DNA from: Anaerolineaceae bacterium
GTDB lineage: Bacteria; Chloroflexota; Anaerolineae; Anaerolineales; Villigracilaceae
Direction: 5' to 3'
Assembly (NCBI GenBank): GCA_009885445.1
Contig: VFKQ01000151.1
Location: 1-29,483 of the forward strand
Length of the DNA: 29,483 nt
A model generated the notes under the pieces. It had not been told where the DNA came from and did not search any database. It saw only the letters and a program-made list of their open reading frames with translations. The position numbers were made by a program, and so were the translations under genes. Shown here piece by piece: positions 14,942-22,922 of the stretch; the stretch's first letter is position 1, and each line of letters opens with the position of its first letter.

Positions 14942-15517
14942 CTATCCAAAATATTGCAGTGCGATGCGCAGACGGTCTTCGACTTCCTTCGATGCGTCTT
15001 TTGAAATGGATTGAATTGCAGACTGCGCCTCGACAACGGAGTAACCCAGCGCCGTGAGCGCGGCGAGCACTTCAGAGTCTACGTCACTCATCGCGGCGAC
15101 GCGGGTCAGCGCATCGTCGGGCTTGAGCTTGTCGTGCAGGTAGAGCGCAATCTTCTGCGCGGTCTTTTTGCCCACGCCCGGCACGCGACTCAACTGTTCG
15201 GGTTCGTCGCTAAAAACGGCGCGCTGGATGGCGTCAATCGTCAGCGTGGCGAGTACGGAGAGCGCGACTTTCGGGCCGACCCCGTCTACGCCGAGCAGGG
15301 TGGCGAAGAGTCTGCGCTCGTCGGCGGATTCGAATCCGTACAGCGACAGTTCCGTCTCGCGCACGATAAGATGCGTGTGCAGGAAAACCTTGTCGCCCAC
15401 GTTCAGTCGCTCGGCCAGAATCTTCGGCACAGCCACGCGCAATCCAACGCCGCCCACCGCGACGACGAGGGAGTTGTCTTCTTTTTGTTGAAGTTCACCG
15501 AGGAGCGAGGCAATCAT
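14942..15517 (-). CDS. ruvA: Holliday junction branch migration subunit RuvA
   Basis: The 191-residue product has the three RuvA domains. The OB fold is about 1-62 (MIASLLGEL, VGLRVAVP, LHTHLIVRETELSLYGF). The helix-hairpin-helix pair is about 70-130 (LLGVDGVGPKVALSVLATL and LSRVPGVGKKTAQKIALYL). The C-terminal domain that contacts RuvB is about 145-191 (DSEVLAALTALGYSVVEAQSAI). The length is normal. RuvA tetramers hold Holliday junctions so that RuvB can move them. No ruvB or ruvC lies next to it. TAAAAT six bases before the ATG and no Shine-Dalgarno sequence suggest a leaderless transcript. Confidence 0.95.
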   Translation of the reverse strand: MIASLLGELQQKEDNSLVVAVGGVGLRVAVPKILAERLNVGDKVFLHTHLIVRETELSLYGFESADERRLFATLLGVDGVGPKVALSVLATLTIDAIQRAVFSDEPEQLSRVPGVGKKTAQKIALYLHDKLKPDDALTRVAAMSDVDSEVLAALTALGYSVVEAQSAIQSISKDASKEVEDRLRIALQYFG

Positions 15518-15523
15518 GGGCGT

Positions 15524-15529
15524 ATTTTA
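15524..15529 (-). promoter_or_regulatory. -10 box placed for a leaderless ruvA transcript
   Basis: TAAAAT on the minus strand, six bases before the ATG. I see no strong -35. Confidence 0.5.
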
Positions 15530-15550
15530 GCACGGGATGGGGGAGGCGGG

Positions 15551-15576
15551 ATGCGAGTTAGGAGATGCGAGTTAGG
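15551..15576 (+). repeat. Short direct repeat
   Basis: ATGCGAGTTAGG twice, two bases apart, at the edge of the mobile-element debris upstream of ruvA. Meaning unknown. Confidence 0.4.
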
Positions 15577-15644
15577 GTTTACAAGTTCCAGGTTGCAGGT
15601 TAAAGCTTTGGGGAGGTTTGGGGAACTTGTTGTCAAGCAACCTT

Positions 15645-15665
15645 CGCAACACAGTGTTGCATTAC
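15645..15665. repeat. Palindrome related to 11615-11640
   Basis: CGCAACACAGTGTTGC followed by ATTAC. The complement reads GTAATGCAACAC-T-GTGTTGCG, close to GTAATGCGACAC-TA-GTGTCGCG at 11615. It runs into an insertion-sequence-end motif. Confidence 0.5.
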
Positions 15666-15866
15666 GATAAAATGTTACTATACCGCGCACGGTCATAATT
15701 TGCGGTTTTGAGAATCGGGAAATCTAACCACGGATGAAAGGGATAAAAGGCAAGCCTTCGCGCTTTCAAATATCCTTCGCGGCTTCGCATCTTCGCGGTG
15801 AGAAAAGCGCAGAAAGTGACCGTGCTCAGTATATGGAGGTAACGTTGCATCAAGCAGAAATGTTAC
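15656..15866. repeat. Pair of direct 23-bp insertion-sequence-end-like motifs
   Basis: GTTGCAT-(8)-AATGTTAC at 15656-15678 and at 15844-15866, 18 of 23 bases the same. On the minus strand they read GTAACATTT...ATGCAAC, and the right copy contains the TAA stop of the transposase remnant. Insertion sequences related to IS481 that I remember carry repeated GTAACATTT motifs at their ends. Confidence 0.5.
15679..15833. mobile_element. 155-bp element with 17-bp terminal inverted repeats
   Basis: TATACCGCGCACGGTCA (15679-15695) and TGACCGTGCTCAGTATA (15817-15833) match in 15 of 17 positions as inverted repeats. The interior contains the dispersed CCTTCGCGGCTTCGCATCTT-type string and no coding frame. 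It abuts both GTAACATTT motifs, so it looks like an insertion nested in an older element. Not described to my knowledge. Confidence 0.5.
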
Positions 15867-16056
15867 CTAGAAATTTTCCAAAGTTTGGCGATTTTGAGGT
15901 CAATCTGGCGGCGAAGTTCGGCAGGATTGAGTTGGAGATAGAGATGGGTTAGCCGCGCTTTGGATGGCAAGGAAATATCCTTGTGTTCGAGAACACGCTG
16001 GTAAGGGGGCTTGGGTAGATCATACTTCTTGATGGTTCGATTGCCAATATGTTGCT
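15863..16056 (-). pseudogene. C-terminal remnant of a DDE-type transposase/integrase
   Basis: The minus strand encodes NRTIKKYDLPKPPYQRVLEH followed by LNPAELRRQIDLKIAKLWK and a stop. The pattern KKYD-PK-PYQRVLE...LNP-ELRR-I---LW is the tail of integrase-core transposases related to IS481. The catalytic core is absent, and the fragment begins exactly where foldback copy 2 ends. The stop lies in a GGTAACATTT motif, as expected at the end of such an insertion sequence. Confidence 0.65.
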
Positions 16057-16184
16057 TGTGTGCACGCAAAGGTTGTCACCCGATTCAGGCTTCGGAAATC
16101 TTTAAGAGGGAACTCCGTTCTAGGCACACCCAGGGAGATTTCCGAAGTCTTTACGCCGAGTCTCTGACATGCTTTGCGTGCACA
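16057..16184. mobile_element. MITE-like foldback element, copy 2 (128 bp)
   Basis: Terminal repeats TGTGTGCACGCAAAG (left) and CTTTGCGTGCACA (right). The inner arms AGGCTTCGGAAATCT (16087-16101) and AGATTTCCGAAGTCT (16136-16150) pair with one G-T. Most differences from copy 1 fall in the loop, while the stems are kept. The right end lies 30 bases before the TATAAT box of the sulfotransferase gene. Confidence 0.75.
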
Positions 16185-16213
16185 GCCTCTCTGCCCTCTT
16201 CCTCCCCATCGCT

Positions 16214-16219
16214 TATAAT
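16214..16219 (+). promoter_or_regulatory. -10 box of the sulfotransferase gene
   Basis: TATAAT nine bases before the ATG at 16229, with no Shine-Dalgarno sequence, so the leader would be zero to three bases. It probably drives the start of the glycan gene run. Confidence 0.55.
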
Positions 16220-16228
16220 CCCGCCGCG

Positions 16229-17116
16229 ATGGACTCCCCCAACTTCCTCATCGTCGGCGCCGAGAAGTGCGGCACCACCTGGCTGGCAGACATGCTCCGC
16301 CAGCATCCGCGCGCGTTCATCCCCGCCGAAAAAGAATTGCATTATTTCAACCGCCAATTTTCAGACTTCCCTGAAATCAAAAATTTTAATTTCGATAAAC
16401 CGCTCGCCTGGTATTTAAAATTTTTCGCCGCCGCAAAAGAATCACAAGTCATCGGTGAAGCCTGCCCCGCATACTTCTGGGATGATTCCGCCGCCGCGCG
16501 CATCCACGCCTTCAACCCCGCGCTGAAAATTTTAATTCTCCTGCGCAACCCCGCCGAGCGCACATTTTCTGCATATCGTTTTTGGATGCAACGCGGCATT
16601 TATTTGCGCATCCCCTTTCGCGCCGCAGTGACACAACACCGCGAACTTTTGCTCAAACGCAGTTTATACTTCGCGCAGGTCAAACGCTATTTCGATTTAT
16701 TTCCGCGCGACCAAATCAAGGTGTGGATTACAGATTCAGCAGACTCAACCATGACCGACATCCTGACTCAAGCCGAGGACTTTCTCGCCCTCACCAGCCT
16801 GGTCCCCGCTTCCGCTTCGCAACGCGCCAACGTGACAGCGGATGCGCGCAATCTGACTCTCAACTGGCTGACGGCGCGCGTGCGTCGCTTCGTGCGCCGT
16901 CAGCGACTCTTCGTCCCCCTGCTCGACTTGTTGCGCGAAATTAATTTCGCGCAACAAGTCGAAGGCTGGCGCGTGCAAAACAAAGTTAAATCCGCCGCGC
17001 CGACGACCGTTGCAATGATGACCGACGACGAACGGGACTGGATTCAGAATCTACTAAAAGACGATATCGCCCAACTCGAAAAACTATTAGGAATTAATTT
17101 GGAGCACTGGCAATGA
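16229..17116 (+). CDS. Sulfotransferase family protein
   Basis: The 295-residue product shows the two PAPS-binding signatures. FLIVGAEKCGTTWLADML (5'-phosphosulfate loop, about 6-23) lies near the N-terminus and LKILILLRNPAERTFSAYRF (3'-phosphate site, about 99-118) follows at the usual distance. EKELHYF (34-40) and GEACPAYFW are also common in this family. It has no signal peptide and is cytoplasmic. It would transfer sulfate from PAPS to a hydroxyl or amino group, probably on a sugar given the glycan genes behind it. The ATG at 16229 begins right at the conserved core. Its last codons overlap the flippase start by four bases (ATGA), so the two are coupled. Confidence 0.9.
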   Translation: MDSPNFLIVGAEKCGTTWLADMLRQHPRAFIPAEKELHYFNRQFSDFPEIKNFNFDKPLAWYLKFFAAAKESQVIGEACPAYFWDDSAAARIHAFNPALKILILLRNPAERTFSAYRFWMQRGIYLRIPFRAAVTQHRELLLKRSLYFAQVKRYFDLFPRDQIKVWITDSADSTMTDILTQAEDFLALTSLVPASASQRANVTADARNLTLNWLTARVRRFVRRQRLFVPLLDLLREINFAQQVEGWRVQNKVKSAAPTTVAMMTDDERDWIQNLLKDDIAQLEKLLGINLEHWQ

Positions 17117-18642
17117 CCGACGACCCGCAAATAGAATCTACGCCGCAAGAGACCCGCGCCGACGGAAAAGTGCTGGCCCTCGCCAAAGGTGCGGGCATCT
17201 CGCTCGTTGGCCGCCTGCTCGGGCGCGGACTCATGTTCCTTGCGCAAGCCATCCTCGGGCGTAGTTTGGGCACTGCTGGCTTTGGTCTCTTCTCCACAGG
17301 CTGGTCGGTTTTGCAGATCAGTATGTTTGCCAGCCCCATTGGGTTGCAACATGGCATCGTCCGCTTCGGCGCACCCGTCTGGAAGGAAGACCCGCTTCGC
17401 TTCCGCCGCATTTTACAACAGACCATTTTCATGGCCTTCGTCTCCGCTTTGATCTCAGGGGCAGTTTTATTTTTGCTCTCGCCACAACTCGCGCTCGTCT
17501 TCGACAAACCCGGCCTCGACATGGTCCTGCGCGGCACAGCGATTGCCATGTTCCTCTCGGTGCTGATTCGCGTGGCGGCGGCGGCCACGCGCATTTCACA
17601 GCGCGTGCAGTTCAGCGCCATCGTTGAGGATTTCCTGCCATCATTTATGCTGGCCCTCGGCGCATTTTTGCTGACGGTCATCTGGCAGGGCGGCGTGCGC
17701 GGCGGCATGATTTCTGTTGTGCTGGCTTATGCCGTCAGTGCGCTGGCCGCATTCGCCTTTTTGATTCGACTCTTCCCCGACGCGCTGAAACCGGTCACTT
17801 GGCAGCGACCCCTCTTCCGCGAGTTGGCCGCGTTCTCTGTCCCCACCGCGCTGGCTGGGACGCTGATCATCCTGATTCAGTGGGTGACGCGCCTCGTGCT
17901 TTTTATCCTGCGCTCGGATGCGGAGGTGGGCTTATATCAGGCGGCCTCAACGCTGGCCAGCGCGCTGGTCATCATGCAGGCTTCTGTTGCCGCAATTTTC
18001 ACGCCGATGATTTCGCGTCTCGCTGGTCAAAACGAAATTGGACAGATGAACGACTTGTATAAAATTGCCACCAAGTGGAGCCTGTACGTCAGTGCGCCGA
18101 TTTTTTTGGTGCTGATGATTTTTTCATCGAACAGCATGTTGGTCTTTGGCGCGGACTACACCGCCGCTTCCACGGCGCTGGTGATTCTCTCGCTCGGCCA
18201 ACTGGTCAACATTGCCACCGGCGCGGTCGGCCCATTAATGGTGATGATGAATCGTCAGAATCAATTTTTGCAGATTCAATTTGTTGCGCTGGGAATCACC
18301 CTGCTATTAAATTTTTGGTGGATTCCGATTTGGGGACTCGCCGGCGCGGCCATCGGCAATTCGATTGGCATCACCGTCGGCAATCTCGGCGCGATGATCG
18401 ACCTGCGCCGTGCAACAGGACTCTGGCCGTATGACCGCAGATATCTAAAAGGCCTGCTGGCCGCGCTCACTTGCTCGCTGGCGTTGCTGGCTCTTCATTA
18501 TTTTGTCCACGCTGGCTGGGTCGTGTTGTTTGTCGCGGGCGCATTGGCCGTTATTGTTTTTTCCCTGACCCTCTGGCGCGCCGGCTTCGACGCGGAGGAC
18601 TTGCAGTTTTTGTCTGCCGTGCGCAAACGCCTGCCTTTTTAA
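17113..18642 (+). CDS. Polysaccharide flippase (Wzx/MATE-like)
   Basis: The 509-residue protein has 12 to 14 hydrophobic segments after a short polar N-terminus. GAGISLVGRLLGRGLMFLAQ, then LGRSLGTAGFGLFSTGWSVLQ, is the typical opening of lipid-linked sugar exporters of the MOP superfamily. LYQAASTLASALVIMQASVA and FTPMISRLAGQNEIGQMNDL match the repeat in the second half. Such proteins move lipid-bound repeat units across the membrane. The start overlaps the sulfotransferase stop, with GGAG eight bases upstream. The substrate is likely the glycan made by this locus. Confidence 0.9.
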   Translation: MTDDPQIESTPQETRADGKVLALAKGAGISLVGRLLGRGLMFLAQAILGRSLGTAGFGLFSTGWSVLQISMFASPIGLQHGIVRFGAPVWKEDPLRFRRILQQTIFMAFVSALISGAVLFLLSPQLALVFDKPGLDMVLRGTAIAMFLSVLIRVAAAATRISQRVQFSAIVEDFLPSFMLALGAFLLTVIWQGGVRGGMISVVLAYAVSALAAFAFLIRLFPDALKPVTWQRPLFRELAAFSVPTALAGTLIILIQWVTRLVLFILRSDAEVGLYQAASTLASALVIMQASVAAIFTPMISRLAGQNEIGQMNDLYKIATKWSLYVSAPIFLVLMIFSSNSMLVFGADYTAASTALVILSLGQLVNIATGAVGPLMVMMNRQNQFLQIQFVALGITLLLNFWWIPIWGLAGAAIGNSIGITVGNLGAMIDLRRATGLWPYDRRYLKGLLAALTCSLALLALHYFVHAGWVVLFVAGALAVIVFSLTLWRAGFDAEDLQFLSAVRKRLPF

Positions 18643-18684
18643 AAACCTTAGGTCACGAAGGAAACTTTGAAATCAAGGCTCGAA

Positions 18685-18714
18685 TCCTTTGTGTACTTCG
18701 TGTCCTTTGTGTTT
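18685..18714. repeat. Dispersed TCCTTTGTGTACTTCGTGTC repeat
   Basis: An internally repeated string (CTTTGTGTACTTCGTGTCCT then TTGTGTTT). Its minus-strand translation, NTKDTKYTKD, is a hallmark of a repeat found between genes in many genomes. It fills most of the 93-base gap before the beta-propeller gene. Confidence 0.55.
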
Positions 18715-18735
18715 AAAAAATAGGAACACACTATC

Positions 18736-19746
18736 ATGAACTCATACTTCACCACCATCGTGCGCGGCGCAGACGTGGCCCACGGCGGCGAACTGGTCGC
18801 CTTCGACTGGGCCACGAAACAAGTCTGCGCGCGTGTGCCCGTCATGCCCGAGAACCCCTCCTTCGTGGACCCGAACCCGCGCGGCAACTCGCGCGGCGGA
18901 CGCGGCGTGGCCGTTCTGCCGGATGGACGTGTGGCCGCCGCCTCATATCATTCCATCTACATTTATTCGCCCGACCTGAAAACGCATCAGCAATTTTCAC
19001 ACCCGCTCTTCGCGGGACTGCATGACCTCGTGCTGACCGAGCGCGGCACGCTGTGGGTGGCCTCCACATCCGTGGACGCCGCTCTCGAATTCGACTACAC
19101 CAGCAGAAAAATTGTCCGCGAATTCTGGCCGCGTGAAATGCCCGAGATTCAAAAAGCGCTCGGCGTTGTGCCGCTCAAAATTGACAAAGCCGCCGACAAC
19201 CGTCTGCTTTTCCTTGAAGAGCATCACGTGCGCAACCCAAGCCATCTTCATCTAAATATTGCCACGCAGTGGCGCGGAGAAGTCTACGCGTTCTTCCACG
19301 CTTTCGGCGCAGTGGCAAATCTCACGCAGGGAAAAATCCTCTTCCGCGATGCGGCGCTAAAAGGCAGTCACAATTTAATCATCCTCGACGACGGCACCGC
19401 CATCATCAACAACACCTTCAAACACAGCGTCCAATTCTGCGAGTTAACCAGCGGACGCATCCTGCGTGAGATTCAACTCACCGATTTCCCCGCAGTCCGT
19501 CGCCTCGTGCGCCCGGCCGAACGTCTGCGCTACATCGTCCGCGGACTGCTCAATCGCCTCGGCCTCAAATACGTTTCTAATCCGCTTCCGTTTTTTGTGC
19601 GCGGCATGAGTCTGAAAGACGATCATCTCTTCATCGGCCTCTCGCCCTGTGCCCTGTTACGAATCGACCTTGCCAGCGGCAAACTGCTTGATTCGTTTTC
19701 ATATTCCCACAGCCTCGCCTCCTGCGTGCATGGGTTGGGCGGATAA
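18736..19746 (+). CDS. Predicted beta-propeller protein of unknown function
   Basis: The 336-residue product has no signal peptide or membrane segment. Repeating units of the form GVAVLPDGRVAAASYHSIYIY, LVLTERGTLWVASTSVDAAL, LIILDDGTAIINNTFKHSVQ and LFIGLSPCALLRIDLASGKL suggest five to seven propeller blades of the kind that bind sugars or proteins. A histidine-rich stretch, EEHHVRNPSHLHLN, lies near residue 160 and could be a site of function. AGGA sits about 10 bases before the ATG. The arrangement recalls DUF4915-type propellers, but I cannot confirm that. The surrounding genes suggest a role in glycan synthesis. Confidence 0.7.
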   Translation: MNSYFTTIVRGADVAHGGELVAFDWATKQVCARVPVMPENPSFVDPNPRGNSRGGRGVAVLPDGRVAAASYHSIYIYSPDLKTHQQFSHPLFAGLHDLVLTERGTLWVASTSVDAALEFDYTSRKIVREFWPREMPEIQKALGVVPLKIDKAADNRLLFLEEHHVRNPSHLHLNIATQWRGEVYAFFHAFGAVANLTQGKILFRDAALKGSHNLIILDDGTAIINNTFKHSVQFCELTSGRILREIQLTDFPAVRRLVRPAERLRYIVRGLLNRLGLKYVSNPLPFFVRGMSLKDDHLFIGLSPCALLRIDLASGKLLDSFSYSHSLASCVHGLGG

Positions 19747-19791
19747 ATCTGCCTCAACCCATGCGAAGCCCACCTTCGTGGACTAATCCCT

Positions 19792-19833
19792 AGCCGACGA
19801 AGGCGTTGCACTGAGCCTGTCGAAGTGTCGGCT
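19792..19833. repeat. Dispersed hairpin with CACTGAGCCTGTCGAAGTG core
   Basis: Outer arms AGCCGAC and GTCGGCT with the core CACTGAGCCTGTCGAAGTG at 19809-19827, a motif I know as a very common dispersed repeat in environmental bacteria. It lies 60 bases upstream of the next gene's promoter and may terminate the preceding transcript. Confidence 0.6.
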
Positions 19834-19870
19834 TCGCAATTGTAGGCGCAACTTCTGCAACAGCATCCCT

Positions 19871-19900
19871 TTGGGACAGTCGCCCCGCCCCCGTTATAAT
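19871..19900 (+). promoter_or_regulatory. Promoter for a leaderless GT-C gene
   Basis: TTGGGA (19871-19876) and TATAAT (19895-19900) are 18 bases apart, and the ATG follows after six bases. This is the best-formed of the leaderless promoters in the window. Confidence 0.65.
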
Positions 19901-19906
19901 CTACCG

Positions 19907-21976
19907 ATGCAAACAAAGATAGCCAAAGCCCTCGCCTTCATCCTCGTCGAAACGATCCTCTCCCTCGCCGTGCGCGACTTCTTCAACATCGCCTGGGGCA
20001 CCGGCGCATGGCTCGGGCAACTCTCGCCAAAATGGGGCCTGAGCTTTTTTATATTCCTCATCATCGCATTACTTACCATCGGCTTCATCTATCTGGCGCT
20101 GTGGCAACCTGCGCGCGCACAACCACTCGAAACAAAAATCGTCCCCCTGCGCAACCGACTCGCAATCCTCCACAATCCTCTAATCCTCATTCTTCTCTTC
20201 CTCCCCATCTGGCTTTTTCAATATCACATTTATGGACTGGTCTTCACCTCCCCCTTCATCCGCCTGACGGTGTGGATGTGGACCACAACCCTGACAGCTT
20301 TTCTGCTCTCGGGCGCCTCGTCCCGCGCCCTAAGCGGGTCGGCCGTGCTGACAAGTTTCACACTCTCGGGCGCGACCATCCTGATCGCCTTCGCTCTGCG
20401 CGAAGTCTCTTCATATCCATTTTCATTGGGCTGGTCTGAAGGCAACCGTCTGTATGACTACTCCATTTATTTTGGGCGTGACCGCTACATCTCAGACTCG
20501 AGTCAAGTCATCAACCCCTACCTCGACCTCAGCCGTCAATACATTAGCGGACTGCCCTTTTTATATTCCGCTCTCACCATTTGGCAGGCGCGTCTTTGGC
20601 AGGCGTTGACAAATATTGTGCCTTTCATCGCGCTCGGGTTAATTGTCTTTTATCGGCGCGGACAACCAAAAACAATCTGGTTTCTGGCCGGCTTATGGGC
20701 TTTCGCCTTTTTACGTCAGGGGCCGATTCATCCGCCGCTGGTAATTGCCGCCGCCATTATCGCGTTTGCCTGGCGGCGTCCGCTGTGGCAGGCGATTCCT
20801 TTGCTGGCGCTCGGCATGTTGATTCCAGCGCAGAGTCGCTTCACGTGGTTGTTCGGCGCGATGCTCTGGGCGGGCGTGTTCTCATTTGTGGGCGCGCCCC
20901 TCGAAAGCGGACGTGTTCCGCGCTCTGCCTGGGCGCGTGCCCTGCTCCTCGGAACAGTATCCGCTTTGAGCGGGTTGGCGGTGCGTCTGTTTTGGCCGGA
21001 TGAAAAAGCCGGCGCGGCGTATCTTGTTTCGAGCATTTCCGAGTCCACCTCCCGTCAGGAATTGCTCTGGTATCGCCTGCTTCCAAACAGCACGCTCGGC
21101 CCGGGGGTTTTGATCATCCTGTTGGTGGCCGTCCTGCCGTTGATTTTGATTCTGATTTATTTTTTACGCGCACAATGGACTCTGCACTTCTCGCAAAAGC
21201 TCGCGCTGTTTGGATGTCTCACTTCCTTCTTTGTTGTGGGCTTGACTGCCAGCACCAAAATCGGCGGCGGCGGAGATTTGCACAACCTGGATTTATTTTT
21301 GATCGGCCTGCTCTTCAGTGCGGGACTTGTCTGGAATAAATTCGGCCACGAATGGATTTTAAATCGCGCCGCGCTTCCCATGTGGATGCAGGTGACGCTG
21401 ATTCTTTTGCTGGCCCTGCCCGTGTGGGCGCCGCTGATTAATATGCGCCCGCTGGCAGACACGAGCCAGATAGAAGAGTTGACCGGTTTGCTCGACCCCG
21501 CCGAGTTGCGCCCCTCCAATTTTCTGGCCAGCGATGCAGACGTTGAAAAATCGCTGACGAGTCTGCGCAAAAATGTGCTGACTGCGCAACAACGCGGCGG
21601 CGAAGTGCTCTTCCTCGACCAACGTCAACTGCTCACCTTCGGCGAAATCAGCGGCCTGCCATTGGTGGCGGACTATGAAAAAAAACGTCTCATGGATCAG
21701 GCCATGACAGGCAACGCCGCGACTCTGCTGGCCCAATTTCACGCCGACCTGAAGTCGCATCGTTTTATTCTGATCATCACTGAGCCTTTGCATTTGCCAG
21801 TGCAGGGCGAAAGTTCCGTGTTTGGCGAGGAGAGCGATGCCTGGGTAAAATGGATTTCGAGCGTGGTGTTGTGCTACTATCAACCCTCCGCCGAACTCAG
21901 CGAAGTAAAAGTGGACTTGCTCGTCCCGCGCCGCAAGCCAGCCACACATTGTTCGTTGCCAGTGGAATTTAAATGA
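19907..21976 (+). CDS. Polytopic membrane protein, GT-C glycosyltransferase-like
   Basis: The 689-residue product has about 12 or more hydrophobic segments over residues 1-550 and a soluble C-terminus (about 560-689) with blocks such as VLFLDQRQLLTFG and WISSVVLCYYQPSAELSEVK. The first large loop reads GWSEGNRLYDYSIYFGRDRY, placed where GT-C enzymes carry their acidic catalytic loop. My reading is a lipid-sugar-dependent glycosyltransferase; no exact family is clear. The ATG at 19907 follows the promoter by six bases; a longer reading from 19871 would include the promoter itself. A sugar-related role fits the neighbours. Confidence 0.75.
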   Translation: MQTKIAKALAFILVETILSLAVRDFFNIAWGTGAWLGQLSPKWGLSFFIFLIIALLTIGFIYLALWQPARAQPLETKIVPLRNRLAILHNPLILILLFLPIWLFQYHIYGLVFTSPFIRLTVWMWTTTLTAFLLSGASSRALSGSAVLTSFTLSGATILIAFALREVSSYPFSLGWSEGNRLYDYSIYFGRDRYISDSSQVINPYLDLSRQYISGLPFLYSALTIWQARLWQALTNIVPFIALGLIVFYRRGQPKTIWFLAGLWAFAFLRQGPIHPPLVIAAAIIAFAWRRPLWQAIPLLALGMLIPAQSRFTWLFGAMLWAGVFSFVGAPLESGRVPRSAWARALLLGTVSALSGLAVRLFWPDEKAGAAYLVSSISESTSRQELLWYRLLPNSTLGPGVLIILLVAVLPLILILIYFLRAQWTLHFSQKLALFGCLTSFFVVGLTASTKIGGGGDLHNLDLFLIGLLFSAGLVWNKFGHEWILNRAALPMWMQVTLILLLALPVWAPLINMRPLADTSQIEELTGLLDPAELRPSNFLASDADVEKSLTSLRKNVLTAQQRGGEVLFLDQRQLLTFGEISGLPLVADYEKKRLMDQAMTGNAATLLAQFHADLKSHRFILIITEPLHLPVQGESSVFGEESDAWVKWISSVVLCYYQPSAELSEVKVDLLVPRRKPATHCSLPVEFK

Positions 21977-22002
21977 GTCAACTTACACGAACCATTGCCT
22001 TC

Positions 22003-22064
22003 GCCACAGAGTTCACTGAGAAAATCTTGAGAAAAAACTCAAGAAACTCTGTGCTCTCTGTGGC
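22003..22064. repeat. 62-base hairpin repeat GCCACAGAG ... CTCTGTGGC
   Basis: The outer arms GCCACAGAG and CTCTGTGGC pair perfectly, the middle pairs partly, and the inner arms TCTTGAG and CTCAAGA (22025-22031 and 22038-22044) enclose an A6 loop. It separates the GT-C gene from the methyltransferase gene. The CACAGAG/CTCTGTG string is a dispersed repeat type. Confidence 0.65.
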
Positions 22065-22088
22065 TCATTGTATGGGAATTAGTATTAA

Positions 22089-22922
22089 ATGAACCTCATC
22101 TACCTCAGCCTGCGCCTTGTGCGCCACTTCATGCCCGAGCCGCTGACTCGCTTCCTGCTCCGCCGCAACTGGATCATCCGCCCAGGCCTCGAAACGAGCG
22201 AACCCGCCGCCGCAGTGGCGCGCTATGTAGAAACGCTCGCCGCGCATCGCGAATCACTTAATGGCACGCGCGTACTCGTCTTTGGCTACGGCGGAAATTT
22301 TTCCATCGGCGCTGAACTCTTGCGCGCCGGCGCGGCACACGTTGTATTGCTCGACCGTTTCGCCCCGCCCGACAATCGTCGTAATCGCGCGCTGGTTGAA
22401 ACTTACCCAAAATATTTTGCGCTCAAACACGGACGTGTGCGCGCTGCGGCAGAATTCGTCACACTGATTCACGATGACGTAAAAAACGTGAAGACCGCGC
22501 CGTTTGACCTGGTCGTCAGCACCTCCGTCTACGAGCACCTCGACGACCCGCAGGGACTGACCTCCGCCCTCGCCGCGCTCACAAAACCCAGCGGCGCACA
22601 TTTGCACTATGTAGATTTGCGCGACCACTATTTCAAACTACCCTTCGAGATGCTGGCATTTTCAGAAAAAACCTGGAAAGGCTGGCTCAACCCCACCAGC
22701 AACTTAAATAGATTTCGCCTGCGCGATTATCAGCGCGTATTTGATTCTTGTTTTACAAATGTTGAAATGAACATCGTCGCCCGCGAACCCGAAGCCTTCG
22801 CCAAAGCCCGCGCCCGCATCCGCCCTGAGTTTCTCGGCGGCGACTCGGCGCAGGATGACGTCACGTTGATTCAAGTCTTTGCGCGCGGGTTGAAAGTGGA
22901 TAGTAGACAGGTAAACAAGTAG
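22089..22922 (+). CDS. SAM-dependent methyltransferase
   Basis: The 277-residue product has a class I methyltransferase core. VLVFGYGGNFSIGAELLRAG (about residues 63-82) is motif I, in a divergent form where the usual EIGCG is FGYGG. VVLLDRF gives the acidic residue of motif II, and FDLVVSTSVYEHLDDP with LTKPSGAHLHYVDL gives motifs IV and V. The protein is cytoplasmic. The substrate is unknown, presumably a sugar intermediate. There is no Shine-Dalgarno sequence before the ATG. The last codons (DSRQVNK) and the stop lie in the 8-bp tandem array, which has probably replaced the original C-terminus. Confidence 0.82.
   Translation: MNLIYLSLRLVRHFMPEPLTRFLLRRNWIIRPGLETSEPAAAVARYVETLAAHRESLNGTRVLVFGYGGNFSIGAELLRAGAAHVVLLDRFAPPDNRRNRALVETYPKYFALKHGRVRAAAEFVTLIHDDVKNVKTAPFDLVVSTSVYEHLDDPQGLTSALAALTKPSGAHLHYVDLRDHYFKLPFEMLAFSEKTWKGWLNPTSNLNRFRLRDYQRVFDSCFTNVEMNIVAREPEAFAKARARIRPEFLGGDSAQDDVTLIQVFARGLKVDSRQVNK

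Noticed and set aside
15734..15952. Plus-strand frame of 72 codons in the debris region
   Set aside because: It crosses two mobile-element boundaries and is antisense to the transposase remnant; no family match.
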